Source of the DNA: Pseudomonas sp. FP453
Lineage (GTDB): Bacteria > Pseudomonadota > Gammaproteobacteria > Pseudomonadales > Pseudomonadaceae
Reading direction: 5' to 3'
NCBI RefSeq assembly: GCF_030687495.1
Contig: NZ_CP117435.1
Coordinates: forward strand, 4,840,501-4,904,500
DNA: 64,000 nucleotides
Every line of letters starts with the position of its first letter. Within the stretch, counting starts at the first letter, position 1. The translations under genes and the position numbers were made by a program. Shown piece by piece: positions 38,702-46,590 of the stretch. The notes beneath the pieces are model-generated. The model made no database searches. It had not been told where the DNA came from and saw nothing but the letters and a program-made list of their open reading frames with translations.

Positions 38702-39852
38702 TTGACCACCTGCAAACCCGGCGCAGCACGCACCCGCGTCAACACCAGGCTAAGCCCACAGGCCAGCAGCACCACGCCGATGGGCATCCACCAGGATTGG
38801 CCAAACACCAACCCGAACAACGGCGGGCCCAGCGCAAACCCGCCGAAAAAGCCCACCGAGAGTAGACCGGCCGAGGGCGCTGGTGCGCCGAAACCGGGGT
38901 CACGCAGCACCATGCTCATGGCGATGGCATTGGTCGCCACCGCCGTCAGCCCCATGCCCAGCGCACCGGCCCACAACAGCCAGTGACGCGCGGGCGTAGC
39001 CTGGGACGTCAGCCACAACGCCACGCTCGCCAGCAGCAGCAACACCAGCAACAGCCACGACTCATCGGCCATGCGCGCGCCCAACGGCGTCAACAGCGTG
39101 CGCGCGACAATGCCCATCACGCCAAAGCCGGCGATCAAGCCACCGATGGCCGTGGCCGACATGCCCTGCCCGGCGGCGAACACACCGAGAAAAGTCACGA
39201 AGGACGACAACACCACGCCCACGCACAACTGGATACTCATCAACACAGCCAGGCGCCCAGTCGGCCGTGCCACCCGCAAGCTCAGTGGTTTACGCGCCGA
39301 CGACGCTGGCGCCACACGCGGCCCCAACACCGCCAGCAACAGCGCCGGGATCAACAGGCAAGCCAAGGCCCCGCGCCAACCAAAACCCAGCGCCAAGCCC
39401 GGCAACAACGCACCGGCAAACAACGCTGAGACTTGCACCCCGGACTGCTTCAACCCCACCACCGCCGCCTTGAACGCTGGCTCCACGCGCTCGGCAATCA
39501 GCAGATTGGTCACCGGGTTGGCCAACGCCTGGGCGATGCCGCACACCGTCAGCGCCAGCACCACACCCGCAAATCCCGGCAAAGCGGCGAGCAGGCTGTA
39601 GGAACACGCCGTGCTCCAAAACAACAACGCCAAACCGCGCCGACTGCCCAGCCAATTCACCAGCGGCCCGGCCCACAACGACAGCAACGCGGCAAAACCA
39701 AAGGTGCTGGTGATCAACCAACCGAGCCATGGCGTCGGCACGCCAAGGTCGGCGACCATCAGCGGGCCCAGGGTGCCGACCGCGTAGAAGATCAGCATCG
39801 GCAGGGCCATGGCGCAGGTCAGCACCACGCGCAACCACAGGCGATTGCTCAT
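38698..39852 (-). CDS. MFS transporter, candidate metallophore exporter
   Basis: Twelve-helix transporter of 384 aa of the CynX/NimT-like MFS group: PMLIFYAVGTLGPLMVADLG at helix 1, GPLVNWLGSRRGLALLFW as the loop 2-3 signature, and GLKQSGVQVSALFAGALLPG. The start and stop both overlap their neighbours by ATGA, so it is locked into the operon. The operon has a second, siderophore-uptake-like MFS; this one is therefore a reasonable exporter candidate (inference). Confidence 0.75.
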   Translation of the reverse strand: MSNRLWLRVVLTCAMALPMLIFYAVGTLGPLMVADLGVPTPWLGWLITSTFGFAALLSLWAGPLVNWLGSRRGLALLFWSTACSYSLLAALPGFAGVVLALTVCGIAQALANPVTNLLIAERVEPAFKAAVVGLKQSGVQVSALFAGALLPGLALGFGWRGALACLLIPALLLAVLGPRVAPASSARKPLSLRVARPTGRLAVLMSIQLCVGVVLSSFVTFLGVFAAGQGMSATAIGGLIAGFGVMGIVARTLLTPLGARMADESWLLLVLLLLASVALWLTSQATPARHWLLWAGALGMGLTAVATNAIAMSMVLRDPGFGAPAPSAGLLSVGFFGGFALGPPLFGLVFGQSWWMPIGVVLLACGLSLVLTRVRAAPGLQVVK

Positions 39853-40985
39853 CCCCGCGCTCCCGACGACGGCTGGTCGAAGTCCAACCCGTCCACGCCA
39901 CAGCTGTCGAGCAGCTGCCGGCCGACTGCACTGATCAGCGCATCGTCGGTGCCGTCGAGAATGTGCGTGGTGCGCGCCGTGTTGTAGATCCCCGGCAGTG
40001 GCGACCACGCGCTCAAGCCTTCGGCGCCCATGATCTGGATCGCCGAATCCGCCGCCGCGCTCAACGCCTGGGACGCCGCGACCTTGGCGATATTCACTTC
40101 AACGCTGTTGGCCACGCCCGCATCACGCTTGGCCGCCGCGTCCTGCAACAACAACCGCGCACTGGCGATGGCCTGGTACACAGTGAACACCCGCAGGCGC
40201 ACCAACTGCTTGTCCGCCAGGCGCGCCTGTTGGCCACGGGGCGAATGAATACGCGCGCACATCAGGTCAAAACAACGCTGCGCCAACCCCAGCCAATGCA
40301 CCGAGCGCAGGATGCGTCCCAGCCCCAGGCGCTCCTGCATCAGCGCCAGCCCTTGCCCCGGCTGGCCCAGCACATAGCTGGGCGCCACCGGCACATCGTC
40401 AAAGGCCAACTCGCCCTGGCCACTGAAACGGCCAAGGATCGACAACGGCCGCACCACGCGAAACCCCGGCGCATCCGCCGGCACCAGGAACATCGACAAG
40501 CCCTGCGCCGTCTGCGCCACTACCGTGACCAACGCCGCCCGCTCGGCGCGGCAGATAAACCACTTGCGCCCATTCAAGCGCCACTGGCCGTCGATCAGTT
40601 CCGCGTGCGCGGTGATCGTCGCCGGGATCGAGCCGATGCTGTCCGGCTCGGACATGCCGTAACTGGACACCATCGCCCCGCACGCCAACGGCTCCAGGAA
40701 ACGCTGGCGCACCGCCTCGCTGGCGTGGCGGCTGAGCATATGCAGATCCAGGGTGGCGTCATCGCCAAAGATCGCCGGGGCGTATTCCGAACGCCCTTCC
40801 TGCTCGGCCACCGCCAGATACTCGCGCAGGCTACCGCCGGTTTGCGGATAAAAATTGCCCCACAACCCTTCGGCCCGCGCCTGCTCGCTCAGCTCGGCCA
40901 GCAACTGCGGGTTGCTGGCCAACTCGCCTTCCAAAGGGATGATGCGCTCATCGACAAACTGCCGTACCCGCTGCGCCTTCAACAT
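39849..40985 (-). CDS. acyl-CoA dehydrogenase family protein
   Basis: FAD flavoprotein fold of 378 aa: N-terminal helices, MVSSYGMSEPDSIGSIPATITAHAE (FAD/substrate loop), WFICRAERAALVTVVAQT and IQIMGAEGLS. The usual catalytic Glu in the YEGT motif appears as Asp (HILDGTDD), so base strength or position may differ. It overlaps the ligase gene by 7 bases at its start and the MFS by 4 at its end. It probably oxidises an acyl-thioester or carrier-bound intermediate toward an aromatic or conjugated product (inference). Confidence 0.82.
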   Translation of the reverse strand: MLKAQRVRQFVDERIIPLEGELASNPQLLAELSEQARAEGLWGNFYPQTGGSLREYLAVAEQEGRSEYAPAIFGDDATLDLHMLSRHASEAVRQRFLEPLACGAMVSSYGMSEPDSIGSIPATITAHAELIDGQWRLNGRKWFICRAERAALVTVVAQTAQGLSMFLVPADAPGFRVVRPLSILGRFSGQGELAFDDVPVAPSYVLGQPGQGLALMQERLGLGRILRSVHWLGLAQRCFDLMCARIHSPRGQQARLADKQLVRLRVFTVYQAIASARLLLQDAAAKRDAGVANSVEVNIAKVAASQALSAAADSAIQIMGAEGLSAWSPLPGIYNTARTTHILDGTDDALISAVGRQLLDSCGVDGLDFDQPSSGARG

Positions 40986-42628
40986 GCGATGCCCGCCCCG
41001 CTTTCGAGGAACGCCACTTCGGCGGCCAGGGATTTCTTGTCGATCTTGCCCGCTGGCGTCAGCGGCAACTGGCGATAGAAACGCAGGTATTCCGGCAGCT
41101 TGTTCACCTCCAGCCCTTGCTCGCGCAGGTAGTCGGTCAACTCACTGAGGGAGAAACGCGGCGCGCCGTCACGCAAGGTCACGCAGATGCACACGCGCTG
41201 GCCGAGGTCCGGGTCGGGCACCGCGACGCAGGCGACGCTGACCACATCCGGGTGGCTGGTGGCGAGGGTTTCGATCTGCACCGGGCTGATGTTCGCGCCG
41301 CCGCGGATGATGATGTCTTTCTTGCGCCCGGCCAAAATCAGGTAGCCGTCGCTGTCGATGTAACCGAGGTCGCCGGTGTTCACCCAGCCTTCGGCGTCGC
41401 GGTACTGCGCGTCGAGCTCCGGCGCGTTGACGTACTGCATCGGGCTCAACGGGCCGCGCGCCTTGATTTCGCCGACACTGCCCTGGGGCAATTCCACGCC
41501 GTCTTCGTCGAAGATCTTGATCGCACACACCGCCGGGTTCGGCCGGCCGACGCTGTAGAACACCACATCCAGCGCATCGTCCAGGGTGTTGTGACAGTTC
41601 ACCCCGTCGGCGGAACCGTAGAGGCTGATAAAACCGCAACCGAACGCCTCGACGCAGCGGCGCACGGTGACTTCATCGATCAGCGAACCGCCGCAGATCA
41701 GGCCGAGCAGGCTGGATTTATCCACCTGCGCCAACCGCGCATCGGCGGCGATACGTTGCAGCATGGTCGGCACGCCGAGGATGTGGGTCGGACGCAATTG
41801 GGCGATGGCGTCGATGGCCGCGCCGACATCGAACTGCGGCAACACCGCAATCGAACCGCCGAGCCAGGACAGGCTGCCAAAGGTCGCCGTCGAACCAAAC
41901 GACGAACCCAGCGGCACCAGGTACAGGCCACGGAACGTGCCGCCTTCGGGATGCACGCGTTGCAGGAAACGCCCGCGTCCGCCGACCAGGGCATTGTGGG
42001 AATAGGCGACCAATTTAGGCTCCGATTCGGTGCCGGAGGACACCAGCAACCGCACCGGAGAATTCGGGCACACCTCGGGCAATTGCGCTGCGCTCAACGG
42101 CTCGGCCTGGAACATCTGCGCAAGGCTCAGCCAGCCTTTGCGCGCCTCGCCTTCGACGATCAGCACGCGCAGCGACAACAGCGTCGGGCGCAGGGCTTCG
42201 ATGACCTGGCACAAATCGATGCCGGCGTACTGCGCCGGCACGATCACCGCGCGCGCATCGCAACGGCGCACCAGGGATTGGATGTCGAGGCTGCCGCGCC
42301 CCGGTGGAAACGGCGCGACCACCGCGCCCAGCGCTGCCGCCGCGAGGTCGATGGCGCAGCTGCGCCAGCTGTTGGTCAGTTGATACGCCACCACGTCGCC
42401 GGCAACGATGCCCGCGTTGCGCAAACTGGCAGCCATGCGCAGCGCCGCGGCGTGCAGCTCGCCGTAGCTGATGCGGCTGTCGGGTTCGAGCACCGCCGGT
42501 TTGTGCGGATCACGCTCGGCGTGCTCGCGAAACAGTTGGTAGACCGAACGGTTGGGGTAGGTGCCGTCCTGTTCCCACACGCTGCGCACAGCGGCGGGAA
42601 CCAGATCGATAATGCCTGCGTTATTCAT
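40979..42628 (-). CDS. acyl-adenylate-forming ligase (AMP-dependent synthetase)
   Basis: ANL-superfamily enzyme of 549 aa. It has the phosphate loop LLVSSGTESEPKLVAYSH (a variant of TSGTTGxPK), FISLYGSADGVN, GWVNTGDLGYIDSDGYLILAGRKKDIIIRGG and the adenylation lysine in TPAGKIDKKSL. It would activate a carboxylate as acyl-AMP for attack by the thiocarboxylated carrier or CoA. GGAG precedes the ATG at 42628, which overlaps the stop of the CoA-transferase gene. Its substrate is the key unknown of the locus. Confidence 0.85.
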   Translation of the reverse strand: MNNAGIIDLVPAAVRSVWEQDGTYPNRSVYQLFREHAERDPHKPAVLEPDSRISYGELHAAALRMAASLRNAGIVAGDVVAYQLTNSWRSCAIDLAAAALGAVVAPFPPGRGSLDIQSLVRRCDARAVIVPAQYAGIDLCQVIEALRPTLLSLRVLIVEGEARKGWLSLAQMFQAEPLSAAQLPEVCPNSPVRLLVSSGTESEPKLVAYSHNALVGGRGRFLQRVHPEGGTFRGLYLVPLGSSFGSTATFGSLSWLGGSIAVLPQFDVGAAIDAIAQLRPTHILGVPTMLQRIAADARLAQVDKSSLLGLICGGSLIDEVTVRRCVEAFGCGFISLYGSADGVNCHNTLDDALDVVFYSVGRPNPAVCAIKIFDEDGVELPQGSVGEIKARGPLSPMQYVNAPELDAQYRDAEGWVNTGDLGYIDSDGYLILAGRKKDIIIRGGANISPVQIETLATSHPDVVSVACVAVPDPDLGQRVCICVTLRDGAPRFSLSELTDYLREQGLEVNKLPEYLRFYRQLPLTPAGKIDKKSLAAEVAFLESGAGIAC

Positions 42629-44451
42629 CGAAAACTCCAGTGAGCGTTGACCGAGGTATAGGCATTCACGCTTAAACACGTCTTCAATCGCCTGTCTTGA
42701 GCCAGGGCTGACAGGTCTTCTACGGCCACCACGGCCGGGATGTCGGCGGCGCCCAGCACCTGTTGCCAGGTAGCGGCGGGTTGCGACGCCAAGGCGCTGC
42801 GGATGGCTGCGTCACGCGTTTCAGGAGCGTTGTGCAGGTCGCAGGCGAGGATGTTTTCCAGTTGTTCAAGTTGCTGCGCGGTCTGGCAGTCGATGGCCAG
42901 CACACCGTCGGCAGTCGGGTAGACGCCCTTGAGCAGGCTTGCTGCGGGCACGTCCTGCACCGTCAGCAGGTTGGCGGCGCCGAGCAGCGAGCTGTCGACC
43001 CGCGCGCCCTGGCCGCTGAGGGCACGGTGCAGCAATGCCGCACTCACGCCTTGCGCCGCGACCACACCGCCGAGCACATCGAGCACGGTGAACAACGAAC
43101 CACCCGGCGTGGCCGACGCCTGGCCGATCTGTGCGCCGACACCGGACCACGCCTGCACCATAAAGTCGGTGCCGGGTAGCGGTTCGCCCGGGCGGTCGTG
43201 GCCCCAGCCACCGGCGTAGGCGTACACCAGCGCCGGGTTGACGCGCATCAGGTCGCTGCTGTCCAAGCCCAGCTCGGCGGCCTTGCCCGGCGCCCAGTTG
43301 TGCAGGAACACATCGGCGTCACGCACGCGCTCAAACAGTTCGTCGCGACCGGCACGGGACTTGATATCCAACTCGCGCACCTGCTTGTGCCGGTTCAGCG
43401 CATCGAAGCGCACCGACACGCCATCCACACACGGCGGCATGCCGCGCAACGGATCACCGCCGGGCAATTCGAGGCGGATCACTTCGGCGCCCAGCAGCGC
43501 CAGCAGATGCCCGGCCAGCGGGCCCTGGATGCGGCGGCAGGATTCGATCACGGTGAGGCCGCTCAACGGCAGCGCCGGGTTGTCCAGGGCGCGCAGTGGC
43601 TGGCCGCCGGCGGCGACGGCAAAACTCCACGGGCCTTGGGCGATTTGCGCGGGCAGGTCTGCATCGCTACGGCGCTCGGCAAGGCTGCGCAACGGGCACA
43701 CCGCCATACCGCTCAAGGCGCACAACGCAGTGATGCGCGCCATGGACAAGCGCGCCATGGCCTGACGGAACACCGGCGGCATCGGCGCGACGGCTTTGGC
43801 ATAGCGCAGCAGGAAGGCTTTCCAGCCCTGCCCGGCCTGTTCGCCGTCGATGCCGACCTGCGCCCAGAAGCGCCGCCAAGGTTCGGCGTCGAGGGTTTCC
43901 AACTCAAAATACACGCCGTCCGCCGACATGAACGGCGGGCGATTCTTCGCGCACGTCGCCCCGGGCAGCAGGCGTTCGGCTTCGGCGCCCGCCGTGGCAC
44001 CGGCCAGGTATTGGGCGATGCTCAACACGCCGGCGCCGGCCATGGAGGTGTCCACGCGGCTGAAATCGCCGCCGCGCAGTTGCCCGACGGCTGCGGCGAA
44101 CACGCCTTGCAGCGCGAGGCTGGCGCCGAGGGTGGAGACGTAATCCACCCCCAACCCCTGGGCCTTGCCGCTGGCCCGGCCGTGCACCGACATCAGGCCG
44201 CAGGCCGCTTGCAGCGTGTGTTCGGTGGCGCCGGCGGACGTGCCGTCGGCCCAGCCCTGAATCACGCCCTGCACCGACTTGAGGTCAGGATGATGCAGGC
44301 CGATGCACATGGCATCGCGCCTGTCGCTGTCGTGGGGCGCCAGGCCCAGCGCCGTCGCCTGGTAGCGCAGAGACGCGGCCAAGCTGGCCATCCCGGCCGG
44401 TGCGCCGGTAAACGTGCCGCTGAGGCTACAGCCGTGTAGAAGTGCAGACAT
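42625..44451 (-). CDS. two-half CaiB/BaiF CoA-transferase-like protein
   Basis: Protein of 608 aa with two CaiB-like regions. Residues ~1-290 are degenerate: no clear catalytic Asp, though SLALQGVFAAAVGQLRGGD is typical. Residues ~295-608 begin with LSGLTVIESCRRIQGPLAGHLLALLGAEVIRLE and carry the catalytic Asp429 region (GTDFMVQAWSGVGA). Class III transferases move CoA between acids, and here the thioester may be handed to the thiolation step (inference). Its stop overlaps the ligase start by 4 bases; the start has no strong RBS. Confidence 0.8.
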   Translation of the reverse strand: MSALLHGCSLSGTFTGAPAGMASLAASLRYQATALGLAPHDSDRRDAMCIGLHHPDLKSVQGVIQGWADGTSAGATEHTLQAACGLMSVHGRASGKAQGLGVDYVSTLGASLALQGVFAAAVGQLRGGDFSRVDTSMAGAGVLSIAQYLAGATAGAEAERLLPGATCAKNRPPFMSADGVYFELETLDAEPWRRFWAQVGIDGEQAGQGWKAFLLRYAKAVAPMPPVFRQAMARLSMARITALCALSGMAVCPLRSLAERRSDADLPAQIAQGPWSFAVAAGGQPLRALDNPALPLSGLTVIESCRRIQGPLAGHLLALLGAEVIRLELPGGDPLRGMPPCVDGVSVRFDALNRHKQVRELDIKSRAGRDELFERVRDADVFLHNWAPGKAAELGLDSSDLMRVNPALVYAYAGGWGHDRPGEPLPGTDFMVQAWSGVGAQIGQASATPGGSLFTVLDVLGGVVAAQGVSAALLHRALSGQGARVDSSLLGAANLLTVQDVPAASLLKGVYPTADGVLAIDCQTAQQLEQLENILACDLHNAPETRDAAIRSALASQPAATWQQVLGAADIPAVVAVEDLSALAQDRRLKTCLSVNAYTSVNAHWSFR

Positions 44452-44537
44452 TCGACATTCGCCAGAAAGGTGAGTGATCGCTGCGCGCGCGACCTCGGGT
44501 GAGGTACGCCGCGCCAGCCCTGAGACGTGTTCGCCGA

Positions 44538-44810
44538 TCAGCCGCCCGCGACGGCCGGCAGGATGGTGATGGCGTCACCGGCCTTGAGCGCGGTGCCCAG
44601 GTTGTCGGCGAAACGGATGTCGTCATCGTTGACGTAGATGTTCACGAAGCGATGCACCTGGCCGTCGCCGATCAGGCGATCCTTGACGCCTGGGTACTCG
44701 CGCTCCATCTGTTCGATGACTTCCAGAACTGTGTTGCCTTGCACTTCCACGCGTTTCTGATCCTGGGTAAAAGAGCGCAACAAAGTGGGCACCATCACGG
44801 AAATCGACAT
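44538..44810 (-). CDS. MoaD/CysO-like ubiquitin-fold sulfur carrier
   Basis: Beta-grasp protein of 90 aa starting MSISVMVPTLLRSFT and ending AITILPAVAGG-stop. The C-terminal Gly-Gly is the site of adenylation and thiocarboxylate formation in MoaD, ThiS and CysO. The MoeZ-like gene would activate it, and the rhodanese domain or another donor would supply sulfur. Because the gene stops right at Gly-Gly, no C-terminal clipping is needed, unlike QbsE. GGGAG lies before the ATG. Confidence 0.87.
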   Translation of the reverse strand: MSISVMVPTLLRSFTQDQKRVEVQGNTVLEVIEQMEREYPGVKDRLIGDGQVHRFVNIYVNDDDIRFADNLGTALKAGDAITILPAVAGG

Positions 44811-44854
44811 GCAGAACTCCCTGGGCCTTAGTTGGCCCATTGATTAACTTCGGT

Positions 44855-45262
44855 TTAATTAACGATGCAGATAACTTCTTCAGTCACTCTGCGTTGCACG
44901 ATACGAAAACTGCGCACTGCAACTTCAACTTCCGGCAGTGTTGAAATAATGACGTAGTGCACCGATGCATCACCGGCATAACTCACATCTTCCGCACTGG
45001 GGTAGGCCACGCTGGCGGTGTGGGAGTGGTAGATCACCCGGCACTCCTCGTCCCGTTCATCCAGTTCGCGCCACACCGCCAATTGCTGCTTGGGGGCGAA
45101 GCTGAAGAACGTTGCGGAGCGCGCCGCGTTCTCCATCGCCACCAGGCGTTCGGCGGTTGGCTCGCCCACCGGCGCGGCGATGATGCCGCAGGTTTCCTGC
45201 GGGTGATCGCGGTGCGCCTGTTCCAGCATGGCCTCCAGCAGGCCGGCACGCAGCTTCAACAT
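44855..45262 (-). CDS. JAMM/Mov34 metallopeptidase (Mec/QbsD-like)
   Basis: MPN+ zinc peptidase of 135 aa. The JAMM motif is complete: Glu23 (HPQETCG), His79 and His81 (IYHSHT), Ser89 and Asp92 (PSAED). Mec of mycobacteria releases cysteine from the CysO carrier, and QbsD trims QbsE. Here the partner is the carrier encoded next (44538), so release of product from the carrier is the likely job (inference). It follows the MoeZ-like gene after 5 bases. Confidence 0.88.
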   Translation of the reverse strand: MLKLRAGLLEAMLEQAHRDHPQETCGIIAAPVGEPTAERLVAMENAARSATFFSFAPKQQLAVWRELDERDEECRVIYHSHTASVAYPSAEDVSYAGDASVHYVIISTLPEVEVAVRSFRIVQRRVTEEVICIVN

Positions 45263-45267
45263 GGCCG

Positions 45268-46440
45268 TCAGTAGCTCGGCAACGTCGGTTCGACATCACG
45301 CACCCAGGCCAGCACGCCGCCGTCGAGGTTGCGCACGTTGCTGAAGCCGCGCTGCTGCAACTCCAGCAACACCGCCTTGGAACGCATGCCGGATTTGCAA
45401 TGCAGCACCAGGTTGGCGTGCTTGCCGAAGCGGGTTTCGATCACGTGCGCAGTGTTCGGGCCTTTGGGGATATGTTGCGCGCCGGGGATGCGCACGATGT
45501 CCCATTCGGTCTGTTCCCGCACGTCGATCAGCAGCAGGTTTTCCCGGCGTTCGCGCAGGGCGTGCAGCTCACGGGCGCTGATGGACGGGATGTCCGAAGC
45601 CTGCACGCCGTGGGGCGCCAGCAGGCCGCAGAACGCCTGGTAATCGCTGAGGGCGGTAATCGGCTGACGGCCCGGCGCACGGCGTAGCGGCATTTGGCGG
45701 TAGGACATTTCCAAGGCGTCGTAGACCATCAAGCGCCCCAGCAGGCTGTCGCCGATGCCGGTAATCAGCTTGACCGCCTCGGTGGCCATGATCGCGCCAA
45801 TCGATGCGCAGAGGATGCCCAGCACCCCGCCTTCGGAGCAGGACGGCGCCAGTTCCGGTGGCGGCGGCTCGGGGTAGAGGTCGCGGTAATTGAGGCCGAC
45901 GCCGCCGGGAGCATCTTCCCAGAACACCGAGGCCTGGCCTTCGAAGCGGTAGATCGAACCCCACACGTACGGCTTGCCAGCCAGCACGCAGGCGTCGTTG
46001 ACCAGGTAGCGGGTGGCGAAGTTGTCGGTGCCGTCGAGGATCAGGTCGTACTCGCTGAACAGCTGCACAGCGGTTTCCGGCTCCAGGCGCAGGTTGTAGC
46101 AGTTGACCTGCACATGGGGGTTCAGATCGCGGATCGCGGCGGCGGCGCTGTCGACCTTCAATTGGCCGACGGTGGCGACGCGATGGATCACCTGGCGTTG
46201 CAGGTTGGATTCGTCCACCACGTCAAAATCGATAAGGCCCAAGGTGCCAATACCGGCCGCTGCCAAGTACAACAAGGCGGGCGAACCGAGACCACCGGCA
46301 CCAATGACCAACACTTTGCTGGTCTTTAAACGGCGCTGGCCGTCCATGCCGACATCGGGAATCAACAAGTGCCGACTATAACGGGTTATTTCGTCGTTAC
46401 TTAGTTGGGCAAGAGGTTCTACAAGTGCAGGAAGTTTCAT
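45268..46440 (-). CDS. MoeZ-like E1 adenylyltransferase with rhodanese domain
   Basis: Protein of 390 aa. Residues ~15-250 form the ThiF/MoeB domain (YSRHLLIPDVGMDGQRRL, ATP loop VIGAGGLGSPALLYLA, DGTDNFATRYLVND, APSCSEGGVLG with the candidate thioester Cys). Residues ~285-390 form a rhodanese domain with active Cys348 (LHCKSGMRSKAVL). It activates the carrier's Gly-Gly and passes sulfur to it. AGGT precedes the ATG at 46440. A Fur-like box just upstream suggests its own promoter. Confidence 0.9.
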   Translation of the reverse strand: MKLPALVEPLAQLSNDEITRYSRHLLIPDVGMDGQRRLKTSKVLVIGAGGLGSPALLYLAAAGIGTLGLIDFDVVDESNLQRQVIHRVATVGQLKVDSAAAAIRDLNPHVQVNCYNLRLEPETAVQLFSEYDLILDGTDNFATRYLVNDACVLAGKPYVWGSIYRFEGQASVFWEDAPGGVGLNYRDLYPEPPPPELAPSCSEGGVLGILCASIGAIMATEAVKLITGIGDSLLGRLMVYDALEMSYRQMPLRRAPGRQPITALSDYQAFCGLLAPHGVQASDIPSISARELHALRERRENLLLIDVREQTEWDIVRIPGAQHIPKGPNTAHVIETRFGKHANLVLHCKSGMRSKAVLLELQQRGFSNVRNLDGGVLAWVRDVEPTLPSY

Positions 46441-46457
46441 CACGAATACCTGTTTCT

Positions 46458-46476
46458 GAATGCAAGTGATTCTCAA
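46458..46476 (-). promoter_or_regulatory. Fur-like box before the MoeZ gene
   Basis: Minus strand TTGAGAATCACTTGCATTC; the 7-1-7 core TGAGAAT-C-ACTTGCA matches TGATAAT-N-ATTATCA at 10 of 14. A TTGATT / GAGAAT pair with a 17-base spacer overlaps it. Confidence 0.5.
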
Positions 46477-46554
46477 GTAAACACTTGGTTTAATCAATTC
46501 AACAGGCCAGGGGTTTCATATTCATAAGGGATATTTTTGTATGCGTTTAAATAA

Positions 46555-46583
46555 ACTCCAAGCCCCACGGGAGGGCTTGGAGT
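46555..46583 (-). terminator. terminator after the reductase-aminotransferase gene
   Basis: ACTCCAAGCCC / GGGCTTGGAGT, 11-bp stem with a 7-base loop, starting 7 bases past the stop and followed on the minus strand by TTTATTTAAA. It divides the cluster into two transcripts or attenuates the second. Confidence 0.75.
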
Positions 46584-46590
46584 CAGAACG

